Shown here piece by piece: positions 1 to 11,369 of a stretch of 64,000 bases of DNA. The stretch covers positions 62,001 through 126,000 of the forward strand of contig JAODTK010004910.1 in NCBI GenBank assembly GCA_026419785.1, in the 5' to 3' direction. This DNA is from Sclerodactyla briareus (Eukaryota; Echinodermata; Holothuroidea; Dendrochirotida; Sclerodactylidae). Both the position numbers and the translations under genes were made by a program. Under the pieces are notes generated by a model. That model was not told the DNA's origin and searched no databases. It worked only from the letters and a program-made list of their open reading frames with translations. Position 1 is the first letter of the stretch; every line of letters begins with the position of its first letter.

Positions 1-1135
1 GTAACATCCGAAGATGGTAATGATTTTAGACTCAATTGATTTTAGCAAGTATTGCTTACAACCTCATGCAAAAGATCCTCTTGCCACAGCTTACCAACAT
101 ATCCAATCATATGGGGGATGAACGTTAATTTGCCTCCAGAAAGGTGTATCATCTGTTGATGCTGTACTTTTTACTTATCCAACGAGTTTGGGGTCAGCAT
201 TGAATTGCAAGGAACACAAAGCTAAGGTGCTTTGTCTTAGATTTCTCGGGTGCTTTCATCCGTCCTACCTAATCAATTAATATCAGATCTGTCAATTTTT
301 ATCACTGAACCAGTGCTTCTACACTGGCTTGCTCAGTTCATGACTGGAGTCACGACAGGTTAGATTGGAGAATGGGTTGTCAGATAGGGTCAGGATTAAA
401 GTTGGAGTTCCTCAGGGTGGCCCATTGTCTGCATTACTCAATCACATTATATACGGATGAATTTTGGTCTGATGGTCATATCACATCACCAAATATGCTG
501 ATGACACTGCCATTATGCAACATATCCCAGACGTTCCCTGTGTTAATATCAGCTTAACATCACATCCAGTCACGACGTGGTTTTAACATGTGACAACAAT
601 AATTCGTTGCTCAATACTAAGAAGTCGAATGAAATGTGCCTCGCCAATATTAACCATAAAGCATACAGTTTCTCTCTCGCAAAATCACAAGTGTTACCAT
701 ACATGGAATCAGAAGTGGAGCGAACACAAGAGCTTAATATCTAGGAAGGGATGCATTGATAAAAATCTAACGTTCACGTCGCAAAATATCTCGAAAATAT
801 TGTAGCAAAGTGTCTTATTTTGTATCAAGTCTTGCCTATATCGCCTCATTCTTTAATGAAGGTGCAGAAAAGAATGTTTTCAGCTTCATTAATTCCTGCC
901 ACATCCTTATTTATGCCTGTTCCCTATGGTATCATTTCCTTCATCTCTGAACAAAGATCGACTGTGAAATTCCTCAGTATACTTCACGTATATTGAACGT
1001 GAGCCACATAATCACTGAAGGCGTCAGGTAAACAGCTGCAAGAATTGGACTTGTGAGAACGGCAAACAAAATTAGAGATGACAAAGGTCACCCACTACAT
1101 TGACCACTTAATAGTCTGTTTGGTGAAAGCTACCA
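1..1135 (+). mobile_element. LINE reverse-transcriptase fragment, cut by window start
   Basis: This is a decayed non-LTR retrotransposon whose RT would copy its own RNA at the insertion site. Conceptual translation shows the RT motifs in order. A KGVSSVDAVL stretch (about 137-166) resembles the region before motif A. KVLCL plus a degraded DFSGAF (about 226-260) is motif A. GVPQGGPLSALL (404-439) is motif B. KYADDTAI (491-514) is motif C, followed by TTIIRCSILRSRMKC and the thumb region. A degraded C-terminus containing NKIRDDKGHPLH lies near 1070-1105. GVPQG and YADD are in one frame, but TGA stops at 458 and 470 lie between them, and other segments need frame changes. The start is outside the window. 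The style suggests the CR1/Rex1/Jockey group; the exact clade is uncertain. The copy is certainly inactive. Confidence 0.8.
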
Positions 1136-3155
1136 GGAATCTTAGATCCTCATATCTTGCCAAAATATAGAATCCAACTTTATAAGAACTCCTTTATCTA
1201 CTGTGCTGCAATATACATTCAATCTGGCAATTCGGAACCTCTCATTTGATTTTACTAATCGTTTCACCCAGTTTAGGTCATGTAAAGCGTTAAGCGTTTC
1301 TTGACTTGTGCCAATCTTTTGAAAATTTTGTTCTATTATAGACTGATTGGTGGTTCTCATTTTCGCCTAGTTTGATAAGTTTACTCAAAAATCAAATTGT
1401 ATTAAAATGATGTTCCACGTGACGTCATGTAAAGGCGGCCTCAGTCTTTGGTGGTTGCCACCAGGCCACAATTCCTCTCCAAAGTACAATAGTCATGCAA
1501 CAGATCATCTTTTAACTGGCACAGATGAAAAGAGGACACGTCCAAACTCCACAACAAAAATTCGGCGATTCTAGCATTCTTCCTTGTTGAGTTATTCATT
1601 TTAATCAAATGAATTTCACCCTAACTGATGACAACACTGGAGTAACGATGCGAAGGTCGCCCATTGACGTTGCGCAGTGAATGCTGACTTTTTCACCATT
1701 ATAGCAGAAAAATATCAGTTAATACTCATAAATGAAATTATTCTTCCATATCTGTGAACAAATTTGTAAGTTTTCATTCGGATCCCATTCCCATTCATAG
1801 ATCTTCTGTCACTAGTTTGGTAAAAACACATGTTTTCAATGGACTTTGTATCACACAGTCCCCGGTTGCTCTCGTGACGTCACGGTGCATATTGCGAAAT
1901 ATCATAAATTTCTCCTTTTCACACACTCCTTTTCACGGCTGATTTTTCTTTTAGTTTGGGTTTCCTAAATATATTACATATAAGACACCCAATTAGCAGA
2001 AGTTAGGTTTACATGGCCATTGTGCTTTAATGATTGAAGTTGATAGGACTCCGTTTTGGTGCTCCCTCTTTTGCAGAAAAAAAAGGGGAAGAGAGAAAGT
2101 CAGCCCACTGACCTGATATACATAAAAAAGAGCTCCGGCCTGCTTATGTAAATATACATCTGTACCTCGTATGTATGTCACGGAATACGACACTACTACG
2201 TATTCGCCTGCCATTCTCTCTCCAGATAATATAATGTGTCATGGTGCAAAATGCATTGATAATTTGGTTCAAAGGCCGCTGCGGTCTTTGAGAACAAAAT
2301 GTTCGGCGTCTATCGATTGTCGCCATGTTCAGCTGGCATCTATGCGGGTTATGTTATTGTGATCTGTCCAACGTTTCCACAGATCTGTACCATTTTATTC
2401 CATCGTAGTTAGCTGATTAGGTTGGATTGCTATGATAATCGGTCAGTGATCAGTACCCATGGGGGATCATGGACGTAGAGTCAAAGTCATTGAATTAAGC
2501 TGGCTATTATGTGTATTGCGAAAATACACCTTTTCAACAAAGTATGTTGGAAATAATAATACAGTACTACTAAGTCGTGTACATATACCAGTGGTATGGG
2601 GGTGTTCAGGAATTCAGGGCTGAAGGTCATTGAAGGGGCACAATGAGCTGTTATATGAACAAAACTGCATCTCCTACAATCAATTGTGGAGTCACTGTTT
2701 CTTAGTGCTTTGAAAAGTAGAACCTCCCTTGATATTGTCAAGACATTGCTGATGTTCTCCGCAAGTACGAACACTCTGAATGCATCACATTGGAGGTAAC
2801 GTTAACCTTTTATAGATTTGATTCGCGAATCGAAGTGACTTGACGACTTACTACAAATGGATGTCTAGATGATGAACTTTGTTATTTTGGACTTTTTGGT
2901 AACTTCAACATTGGAGAAATCTATATCTCTGTTGTTTTCTGAAAGAGTTTCAGAGGGTAAAGAAACAATGGGATGGTGGGATGTTGGTGGTCTGGGTAAA
3001 TAACAAAAGGGGTGGGTGGGAATGTTGGGGAGCAGGGCGAACATTAAGGTGGCGTAGGTGCGGAACATTGCAGCCAGAGCATTTAAACGATATGATAAAT
3101 GATTATTTGTATCATGCCTCATCGAATATACAAATTACAATTTATTTTTTTTACA
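1136..3155. other. No recognisable gene or repeat
   Basis: I see only short open frames without a recognisable domain or good paired splice sites. CRE-like TGACGTCA matches occur near 1420 and 1875, but nothing around them supports a promoter call. Confidence 0.4.
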
Positions 3156-3159
3156 GATT

Positions 3160-3319
3160 TCACTTGCAATTCGAGAAATTGCCATCGGCCATCTGGGGCT
3201 TGAAAAACCCAAAATTTTCTTGGGCGATCCGCGCAAACCGATAGTGGCGCTCCGCTTAGATGGTCTCCACACATTAGCCCCCCCCCCCCCCGAATAATTT
3301 TCCTGTTCCGCCGCGCCTG
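3160..3319 (+). mobile_element. hAT-like non-autonomous transposon, right-end fragment
   Basis: The segment carries the box GGCGCTCCGCTTAGATGG at about 3245, a 14-C run at 3278-3291, and then an end reading CCGCCGCGCCTG. On the other strand that end starts CAGGCGCGGCGG, the CAG(G) start usual for hAT termini. The same box occurs near 28195, near 33605 and, inverted, near 29390. The matching left end and a target-site duplication were not found, so this is a partial copy. Confidence 0.5.
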
Positions 3320-3831
3320 GTGCGAGTCACTAATCCCCTTCGGGTGACCCCAATACGGCACTGTCCACAATATTAATATTTACAGTCAGAATTGGTCTCT
3401 CCGAGATTAACGTTTTGTATTACTGTTGTTCAGAGCGAATACGGGATTCAAGTTTAAATTCAAATACGCGTTGATATAACTTTCCTCTAATTCCCATCAG
3501 GAGTGATCCCGCACGGACGAAGTCGAATAATCGGTCAATTATGGCTGCGATTTAATAAATCCTAGTAATGAATGAGCATGGCTGAAGGCAAAATTCATTC
3601 GTCAGGATCCGAACGTGACGATCAATAAATGTATGCTACATGCATGGATCCTCTCGAAAGTCCATGATCCAACTGTAGTTTGAAAGTACAATGGCCATGG
3701 TACATATATTCTTCGAACTGGGACAGATGTTAAAACCCCACAGCTATCAATTTGGATATTCAATCACTGTTATACTTCACCTACTCTAACGGTCCTGTTT
3801 CGACTGATGTCGTTATCTGGGAGGAGGAGGA

Positions 3832-3850
3832 GGGGGGGGGGGGGGGGGGG
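3832..3850. repeat. Poly-G run
   Basis: Nineteen consecutive G residues follow a short GGA repeat. Runs this long are prone to slippage and sequencing error, so frames read through it are not reliable. Confidence 0.9.
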
Positions 3851-4049
3851 TCACCGCCGATAGACTACAGAGCTGAGTATAGATATGTAGTGGGTGTGTG
3901 TATATAGACAGAAGGTGGTCTTCACAAAAAGTCGAAGAAATTTTTCTTCCATATATCTTGCCTAATTGTAAGTTTTTCCATTTTATACTGATATCACCAT
4001 CGATTTTCCTTTGGTAGTTGTATATTTGCAGTTGAGCTAGACGGGCGAG

Positions 4050-4215
4050 AACGTGGTTTTCACTGCATAGTCCGATGTAATGCAGTGGACTCGTCGATCG
4101 GCTGTATGCAGTCACGTTGGACATGGATTTCAGTGCGCTCCTTCAGCAGTTCAGGTTCCAAGAAGGTGGTCGAATCCTTGAGTTCATTGATCGTCTTAAC
4201 GAATGGGGACATGAA
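4050..4215 (+). repeat. Dispersed ~230-bp repeat, diverged copy 1
   Basis: A segment containing GCAGTCACGTTGGACAT, then CAGGTTCCAAGAAGGTGGTCG, then GAGTTCATTGATCGTC matches the repeat at 45360-45745 (GACCGTTACGTTGGACAT, CAGGTTCCGAGAAGTGGTCG, GAGTTCACTAATCGTC). It also matches the inverted copy at 31870-32165. The upstream part (TGTAATGCAGTGGACTCGTC) aligns to TGTAATGAAGTGGAGTG of the 45-kb copy, with the middle missing. An open frame of 74 codons crosses it but has no recognisable domain. Confidence 0.6.
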
Positions 4216-4548
4216 GTGACGGTCTTGTGGGACTGTGGAAGGGCGGGTTATCAGTTATCACCAGGTTCCCTTTCGAGCGAGTTTTGCTATTTTCACACCA
4301 TATTGACTGAAGTTTTGCTGATATTGGATTTTGTAAGATAAATCTGTGGAGAATCTATGCCTAAGGCATATTCACATTGAAAAAAAAAAAAAATCTTTTG
4401 ACCCTTGCCGGCTGCTGATTAATGTTAGTGACCCTGGCACCGAAAACAAAAAGGATCATTGTATTAACAGGGCGCATCTCCCACCCAAGCAGGAGACCAA
4501 CTGGCCATTCATTGATGGGTGGGTAGACCTACAAGCAGCATACAATCT
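4216..4548. other. No recognisable gene
   Basis: The stretch holds an A-run at 4380-4392 and unremarkable sequence leading into the CA microsatellite. No domain is seen in any frame. Confidence 0.4.
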
Positions 4549-4772
4549 TAACACACACACTTACGAAATGCTCACACACACACACACAACACACACACAC
4601 ACACAACCACACACACACACCACACACACACACAACACACACACACACCACACACACACACACAACACACACACACACACAACACACACACACACACAAC
4701 ACACACACACACCACACACACCACACACACCACACACACACACACCACACACACACACACGCACAATCTACA
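4549..4772. repeat. Imperfect (CA)n microsatellite
   Basis: About 220 bp of CA repeats are regularly broken by ACA/CCA interruptions. The long His-Thr and Cys-Val frames over it on the two strands are artefacts of the repeat. Confidence 0.97.
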
Positions 4773-4918
4773 TACACACTGGCGCACACTAATACATACA
4801 TACACACTCGCGGACGTTTAAACACGTGCTTGAGTGCTGCATAAACAGACCTTGGCCTTTTAGTTCTGGTTGTACTTTGCTGTCCACTACTCAGCCAACC
4901 ACGTAACCCATTTTACAG

Positions 4919-5013
4919 GTCGTGACCTTAAGCGGGAGTGCGATGTTCCGAAAGGAGACATCTGGCCCACCGGGTACAGCAGCGTTTCCTTCAGAGGAGA
5001 CGAATTAGACTAA
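4919..5013 (+). CDS. Possible terminal exon, product unknown
   Basis: After a good acceptor (CCCATTTTACAG, ending at 4918) there is an open stretch of 30 codons, starting RDLKRECDVPKGDIW and ending SVSFRGDELD, then TAA at 5011-5013. Codon choice and the mix of charged and aromatic residues look coding. No upstream exon, start codon or polyadenylation signal was found with it, and I do not recognise the family. The alternative is a chance open frame inside an unrecognised repeat. If real, the exon begins with a split codon, two bases before CGT at 4921. Confidence 0.25.
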
Positions 5014-5640
5014 ATACCTCGGGTATTTCTTCCTCGAAATAACTGAGCTTCTTCTGATCCTGTGGGATTCGTGAATGTGATTGCCTTTAGGTGAACTTTA
5101 GGGAGGCGTTCCATTGACCCAGAAACCTTCATTTAAACAAGGCATGCATAGCCCAAAGAGTTAAAAAATAATTACATCGAACGTGGCATTAAAGGAGCAC
5201 GTGGACTTTTGGATCCAATTACTATATCATAATAACACTCCCCAGTTTGAACTCAGTGATCCGTCGTATCAACTGTTTCACGGGATAGTACTAAAAAAGT
5301 AGGGGACGCGATTCAACAGTGCACAATGGCAGGATTTAGGCAGGATCCCCTCCCATTTTCAATGAAAGCCGGTAAATTTGAATTATCGCTTCTCACTTTT
5401 TGCGGGCGAGTATTCTTAATCTCTACTGATCTAGTATGGGCTAGGTTGTATAGTTACTGTACGAATAGTACGATCATAGAGAGATTACACCAGCATGATA
5501 ATTGTATTTTAGTCTGCGTAGACTTGAGCGTCCAGTCGGACTGAACTACTGATTGTCAATTCCGTCTAGTCGTGAACTGGTTACCGAAAAAAGCCAGATG
5601 AGCTGGAATTTAGCGTGTACACTATTATCAAAAGCACTTT
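5014..5640. other. No recognisable gene
   Basis: If 4919-5013 is a terminal exon this would be its 3' untranslated region, but no AATAAA signal is seen close by. The 72-codon frame near 5326 has no recognisable domain. Confidence 0.35.
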
Positions 5641-5644
5641 GAGT

Positions 5645-5702
5645 ATGGTGGCCCCGTGGGTCGGGTGCTCGTGCCTCGTATGCCAGGGGTGGCAATTTCC
5701 AC
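5645..5702 (+). mobile_element. tRNA-derived SINE-like head, degraded
   Basis: TGGCCCCGTGGGTCGG (5648-5663) resembles a Pol III A box, and GGGGTGGCAATTTCC (5686-5700) looks like a degraded B box (GGGTTCGAATTCC). Their spacing is close to that of a tRNA. Between them lies CTCGTGCCTCGTATG, similar in style to the anticodon arm of SINE heads. No clear tail or flanking duplication was found. Confidence 0.35.
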
Positions 5703-6363
5703 TTTTCTTCCCAACTTGCTAACTGCTGAACTGCTTAGCGGTGAATGATGGCCTTTTATCATTTTTTTATTTATGCATTTTTATTTACCTCAAATAGGAG
5801 AAACATGGTGACAAGTGCAACATAACAAATATACATTTGCTTATTTATCTGATGCTTCAAAACTTCTGTCACAAAAATTAATATTAACATTATCAGGCCG
5901 TCGAATGTCCAATTAGCCGATTGAACCTTCAATTGACAATTTATTATTTAACTTTTTCAGACACCCGCCCAAACCCATAACGCCAGCTCTAATACGATTG
6001 ATAAGAGATACTGTTGTTTTTTACTGACACATAATATCCTACATCGTCAATGTGAAATAATCGAGGTAAGACTTGCCAAAACGCACAGACTTCGTTAACT
6101 GAGGATCTGGCATAAGAAGAAGGGAAACTCCCCCTAAATCATGATAAAAATTGGCAGTAAGCGATTGGAAGACTGGCCAAAATAGGTAAAATGCGAGCAG
6201 ACATAATCCTGAAGTGAAAACATAGCCAGAATTTCCACGAAAATAGGTTGCGCGGTGCGCGGGCAGTAATGACAGTATAGTGCATGGTTCTCACTAGATT
6301 CGATAATTCAGAAGGAAAAGCACAACTGCTTGAGACAGTTCGGGTGTGGTTCATGATCTATGT
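5703..6363. other. No recognisable gene
   Basis: The stretch is AT-rich without repeats or domains that I can name. Confidence 0.35.
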
Positions 6364-6413
6364 TATCAGGAAAATGCTACTCTAAGTACTCTTAGAGTTG
6401 CATTTTCCTGATA
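6364..6413. repeat. Near-perfect 23-bp hairpin
   Basis: The left arm starts ATCAGGAAAATGC at 6365 and the right arm ends GCATTTTCCTGAT at 6412. Only one internal mismatch separates the arms, and the loop is TACT (6387-6390). The loop is shorter than in a usual microRNA precursor. It lies just downstream, on the minus strand, of the exon candidate at 6594-6682. Confidence 0.85.
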
Positions 6414-6593
6414 TCGCATTAACTCCAGTGAAATTCTGACAACTCTTTAAGTTTCAGACAAAAATATATTCTGCCCCTCTGCTTCTCCCCCAAAATATGC
6501 CTCACGCCGATGATAAGATGAAATTCGATTAACTTCATTAGGATCGTTTCTTCCCAGTGTTCATATGAAGTGGAGTATGTCTATAAGACTTAC

Positions 6594-6682
6594 CTCATAC
6601 CCGGAGAGGTCGAAGTTTTCTTTGTTCTCCTCGGCAAACAATGGACCGGGGTGGGATTTCCATTCTGGGCCCCCTTCAACAC
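6594..6682 (-). CDS. Candidate internal exon, product unknown
   Basis: On the minus strand an acceptor CTGGCGGCAG is followed by 89 bp of open frame and a near-consensus donor GAG/GTAAGTC. The exon would encode about 29 residues, starting VEGGPEWKSHPGPLF and ending ENFDLSGYE, after a split first codon; it ends in phase 0. The composition and strong donor make this one of the best coding signals in the window. No neighbouring exon was identified on the same strand and I do not recognise the protein. If real it belongs to a gene with long introns transcribed from right to left. Confidence 0.4.
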
Positions 6683-6689
6683 CTGCCGC

Positions 6690-8225
6690 CAGAATGTATG
6701 GTCGATTTTAGCCAGTTTCACCTCACCAACGCATGTTTTGGGGTGTCGAAACTACACTCTCCAGCCATTTCTTCCTAGAGTTACGACTGTGTCACCGCGG
6801 GGCGAGGGGGAAACCCAGCACCACACATGACCTTCCAATGCCAGTGTCACGTGACACACGTGTGACCCTGTATGCTTGGCAGTAACGGGGAGCGATGGCC
6901 AGTCTGAGTCGTTAATTGTGATTTATGGCCAATTTGACTGATTTAATTGCATTCCATTTTGACAGCACCGGGAGCCTGGGCTGGCTAGGATCGAGCATAA
7001 CAGGCTGGGTTGTAATGTACATGATGCAAATGCCTGGATTGGAATTGGGCCTGTTTTTGTTCCTATTTCCAGTCTATCTTCGGTAGGTTATCCTGGACGA
7101 TTCGAGTGTGAAGTTTAATCAGCATTTTACCCGGGCGCTATCGTTCACCGAGGCACCCATTCAGACGGAGTAATTACCCGGGTGAACTCGGTAAAAATTG
7201 TTCTGTCTGAAATGGGTACAAAATGAACCTGATGACGTGATAATGAACAACAATGAACGGTGATTCGCTATATGCAGTGGTGTTACATTATCTCGCTGTT
7301 GGTTTCTTTTCGACGCCCATGTATAACGAATGACGGCATTGGATTGAATTGCAGAGTTTATGTCATTAATTAAAGCTCCATTCAGCCTTTATTTCATGTC
7401 CTCCTTTCCAGCTACGAATCTACCCATACTGTAGTATTCAATTGTACTGACTAATATAAAAACTACAATTGAAAAAAAATCTGTTGAAACGATAGTACAA
7501 AATTCGTGATTTCGTGAAATAGGTCTCTGTGGCGAAATATATATATACATTTGTTGCGGTCGGCCAGCTTTTTTTTTATTCATGGACTGATCACCATTTC
7601 TCCAAGAATAGAAATGATTTGAGAGCTGTAATTTGGACTAAAGTTTTCTTGTAGATGAGGTATCGAATAATGGCATTCATTTTCAATAATCATGGATGAT
7701 TATTTCCTCGAATATTTCAGAGGCTGGAATACACATTCTGTTTTGATCTAGCCTGTATATATTGTGCGACAGACGATTTTTTCAGGCAGGTTGCACTCTC
7801 TTTTAGGAGCGGGCGTAGGTTTTAACTTCTGGGTTTAAAATTATGTTAAACTATATAGTTATGCACATGAAATTGAATAGAGAATTTTGGTTGGCCATCA
7901 TGCCTATCTTTCCTGATGTAAAATATTTTATACGGCAGGTGTTCACTTCTTACCGTTTAATGTTGTGTGTATATCGAACGAAAATGCGAAGTGTTGCCGG
8001 TGGCTATTCTTTGCTATAAGCAGGTGTTACTAAGCACCAAGGTTGCCATTCTTTCCATTTCCTCTTGGGCTGTTGTCTCCGCGTATTTAATTTTATGTAA
8101 CAGAGATGAACATCATCACTGATAGATTAATTTGTCCCCAAAAATATTTGCAGCGGAGTGTTGCGTTTATGTCATTCTGCCGACTCATTAAACTGCGCCA
8201 TCGGATGAAAACAGGGACGCAGCTT
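6690..8225. other. No recognisable gene
   Basis: I see a short semi-palindromic segment around 7125-7200 (TTTACCCGGGCG near 7128, ATTACCCGGGTG near 7172) and otherwise featureless AT-rich sequence. Confidence 0.35.
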
Positions 8226-8229
8226 GCGA

Positions 8230-8480
8230 TTCCTCGCTACATGCTAACGTGGGTTGAATATCGTGCTGACAAGCTTTATGAAGTTGACGCTCGCACAATC
8301 TTGAATGACTGTGGCCCAATACTAAGAAATAGGGAGTATCCTCTCCACTTGGGCAATCCACGAACCTAGTTTGAATTTGATACATACTTACATTCGTTGG
8401 ATATCGTGCTGGCAAGATTTATTTTGGGTTTGCCGAGTCATTACTTTGAATGATCTTGAACTGACGCCATAAACAATAAT
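8230..8480 (+). repeat. Diverged tandem repeat, left part
   Basis: Two units share GTTGAATATCGTGCTGACAAG (8254) or GTTGGATATCGTGCTGGCAAG (8397), then a tract ending in TTGAATGA-type sequence. A further unit lies at 8981-9140 (GTTGAATATCTTGGCCAACAG). The period is about 145-160 bp. A related but weak segment occurs at 17156-17240. The array is split by the LINE at 8478-8980. Confidence 0.6.
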
Positions 8481-8980
8481 AGTTATAATAATAATATCGG
8501 TATTTATAAGCTATTCACACACAACAGGCGCGTACCATAGCTAAAAAACATAGACAGTAACGGCCAAAAAAGATGATCTTCAGTGCCTTCTTGAAGGCTG
8601 TGACAGTTGGAGTAGTCTTGATTAGACTGGGCAAATCATTCCATGCCCTTGCAGCATACACACTGAAGCGTCGTTCCCCAGTAGTGGTTCTGAAACGGGG
8701 CAGAATTAGGCGGGTTGCGTCTGCTGAAGATCTGAGGGTACATCTGCGAGTATGGAGAACTAGTTTTGTAGATATATATTCTGGAGCCAGGCTGTTTAGA
8801 GACTTGTATACATAGAGAAGAACCTTGAACACAATTCGATCTCGGACACTCAACCAGTGAAGCGATCGGAGAAGGGGCTTTGCGTCGACTGCTCGCTTTC
8901 TGAGAACACCACCATGGCAGCACCATTCTGAAGGCGCTGCAAGCGATCGAGGTTACAATGGGATTCCCAATTAGAAATTG
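8478..8980 (-). mobile_element. L2/CR1-like LINE, 5'-truncated 3' end
   Basis: This is the C-terminal part of a non-LTR retrotransposon ORF2, read right to left. NWESHCNLDRLQRLQNGAAM (about 8913-8975) is the LDRLQR-QN-A region after the RT palm. After a frame change it continues with VRDRIVFKVLLYVYKSLN (near 8800-8850), an APEYIS segment, RFSVYAARAWNDLPSLI (near 8640) and FKKALKIIFFGR. This is the standard end of L2/CR1-group ORFs. The 3' end carries a short ATTATTATTATA-type tail at about 8480-8500, usual for this group. At least one frameshift is present and the 5' part is missing. Confidence 0.85.
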
Positions 8981-9150
8981 GCAGATATTTGCGTTCGTTG
9001 AATATCTTGGCCAACAGCTTTTTGATGTTTCTCCCCCCCACCCCCCCTCACAACTTGAACTAACGCCAAAAACGATAGGGATCATCCTCGCCATATGTTT
9101 CATCCCAAACCTAATTTGAACTTGATGCATGTTTTGTTCTTTATATATCG
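8981..9150 (+). repeat. Diverged tandem repeat, right part
   Basis: Sequence from GCGTTCGTTGAATATC through AACTAACGCCAAAAACGATA and CCTAATTTGAACTTGATGCATG repeats that at 8230-8480, where the counterparts are CTGACGCCATAAACAATA and CCTAGTTTGAATTTGATACATAC. It resumes right after the LINE, so the LINE entered an existing array. Confidence 0.6.
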
Positions 9151-9161
9151 CGATGTTAAGA

Positions 9162-9337
<176 letters not shown>

Positions 9338-9705
9338 ACACTGCCACACACACATACATAGTTACACACACGCTTTTTGCTTGATTTTATAGATTCCTTT
9401 TGCCTTTGACAAAGACCAAAAAACGTAGGCCTACTTAGCATATGATTCAAATATTGTTATTATTATTATTATCACGCTCCTCTACACTGTCATACCAAGG
9501 TAATAATTTGTTTTGTTGAGCACTCTAGTTTCGACGCAATACCCGCTCTTACGAGCTTGTGCACTCTGGAATTTATATAGACAATGAATATGCTCCTTGT
9601 GAGAGGTAGGACTGGGCAGGTTTCGCCTGTGTAGTTGTATATTTCAGTCGCGATTCACACTCTGAGCTGCCAAAAAGCGAACCAGGACGTCTGCAGATTG
9701 AGTTT

Positions 9706-9823
9706 ACTATTATTATTATTATTATTATATTATTATTATTATTAATTATTATTATATTATTATTATTATTATTATTATATTATTATTATTATTATATTAT
9801 TATTATTATTATTATTAATTATT
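9706..9823. repeat. (ATT)n microsatellite
   Basis: A long ATT trinucleotide tract with occasional AT and AATT interruptions. Confidence 0.95.
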
Positions 9824-10900
9824 AGCCAATGACTACCACATTTTTTTGTGTCTGTGCACTACGGGCAGACAGGCTAGGTACGTATTTTATGTAGTCCCGA
9901 AAAAAAAAAAAAAAACGTTTCAATGTTGGCTATTAATTCTCATCAAGTGGTGGACGTCTAATGGTTGGACAGTCAACGCGTACATCATGAACTGATTGAG
10001 CGGCTTATTTCTCGATACGAATACAAACGCCATGCATTCTCTCCCGTGGTTTCGCGTTACGTTGGGTTTGCGTTCACAGCATACGCAAGTAATTGCTAGC
10101 ATAATGTGTATTCATGAAAGAAAATAAATTGATTTTGTGAGAAACAGAAAGCCTTAAAGGTCATGCAGACATTAGGGCGCAGCTGACCTTCAATCGAACC
10201 TAAAGTGTTATCAGGTAATTGAATAACCGAATAAGGTGGCTCTGAGAGGCTATGTGGAATATTGTAAAATTAGCAATGATTGAGTCTCGCCACATTTAAC
10301 TGCGTTGGAGGAGCGCGAGGGTTTCCCTCTCTGTTTCGTGCATCGTTATATATTACCCAGTGTACGAGCTAATAGTATTGTGTCTCACACGCGCTAGTTT
10401 CAAAACACAGTAATTAAATGATTCGGTAGGCGAGACAGCGATACCTGGATGACATACACCTTTGTAAAAATGATCTCTTCCTTCCGCAACTACTCGGTTG
10501 ATGTTGTGAAGCTTCGGATACAGGACGCTAGGGATTTCCGTCTAATTACGCCGGTAGAACGGAGCTACTGCAGATGATCTAACCACGTGACCATATATTC
10601 AAACCGACCAGTCCAGGTAGCCTGTGTCAAACGAGGACGCTACATGGCTTGAAATGGACCAATAGTCAAAAGCGCCTTCTACAAGGGTGTTGGGATAAAT
10701 GCTCTTATTCTTTAGGATCGTGTGTTCTTCGTTATGGTTAGGTATGAATGACAGTTATGGTGGGGCCGTGATCAAAAAACACAATTTTTGTGATTCCGAG
10801 TGAGTCTCGGCACACAATATCCATCAGCTGTATTGGCCGTTTTTTCTCATGCGATAAGTGGCCAAAGGCCAGGGTTAGTAGGTCTTCATGCATTCATTGT
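9824..10900. other. No recognisable gene
   Basis: The stretch holds an A-run at 9901-9915. No domain or repeat could be named. Confidence 0.35.
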
Positions 10901-10904
10901 AGGG

Positions 10905-11170
10905 GCTACCAAGCCATTCAGCCGTTCTCCAGTGGAAACAACAGACACATGTACGGTACATATGACACATCTCGTCATTACTGCACCTCAAGCAACATTA
11001 TCGGTCAAGCTGAACAAAAGAATGTGTCAGGTTTGGGCCATAGTAACCATTCCAGCCTTCCTCTGGTGGAAACATACATACACAATGAAAATATGACACA
11101 TTCGCCTTACTGCAGCAACATTCATCCTACAAATCTGAAGAAAAAATGTGTCAGGGTTTGTTATCCTGAG
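10905..11170 (+). repeat. Tandem duplication, unit ~130 bp
   Basis: Two diverged copies, about 10905-11040 and 11041-11170, share in order CCATTCAGCC/CCATTCCAGCC, AGTGGAAACA/GGTGGAAACA, ATATGACACAT, TTACTGCA and AATGTGTCAGG. A 137-codon open frame crosses both copies but has no recognised domain. Confidence 0.7.
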
Positions 11171-11369
11171 AGGGCAGGACGGTCTCGAAAGATTGAGAAT
11201 TAAATAACTAATGCTAATTAATACCATAATGGCAATGGTGTAGTGCAGTTCAATCGGATACGGCATAGTCGTCACATGATATGCCAATGTAAAATTTTCC
11301 CGGTCTACCGCGAAATGTGTGATGGCCAACCGGCATTATCGCCGAGTTTTCTGACTATTATTTTTCTTT

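Noticed and set aside
4346-4825. 148-codon His-Thr frame and Cys-Val frames on the other strand
   Set aside because: Microsatellite artefacts.
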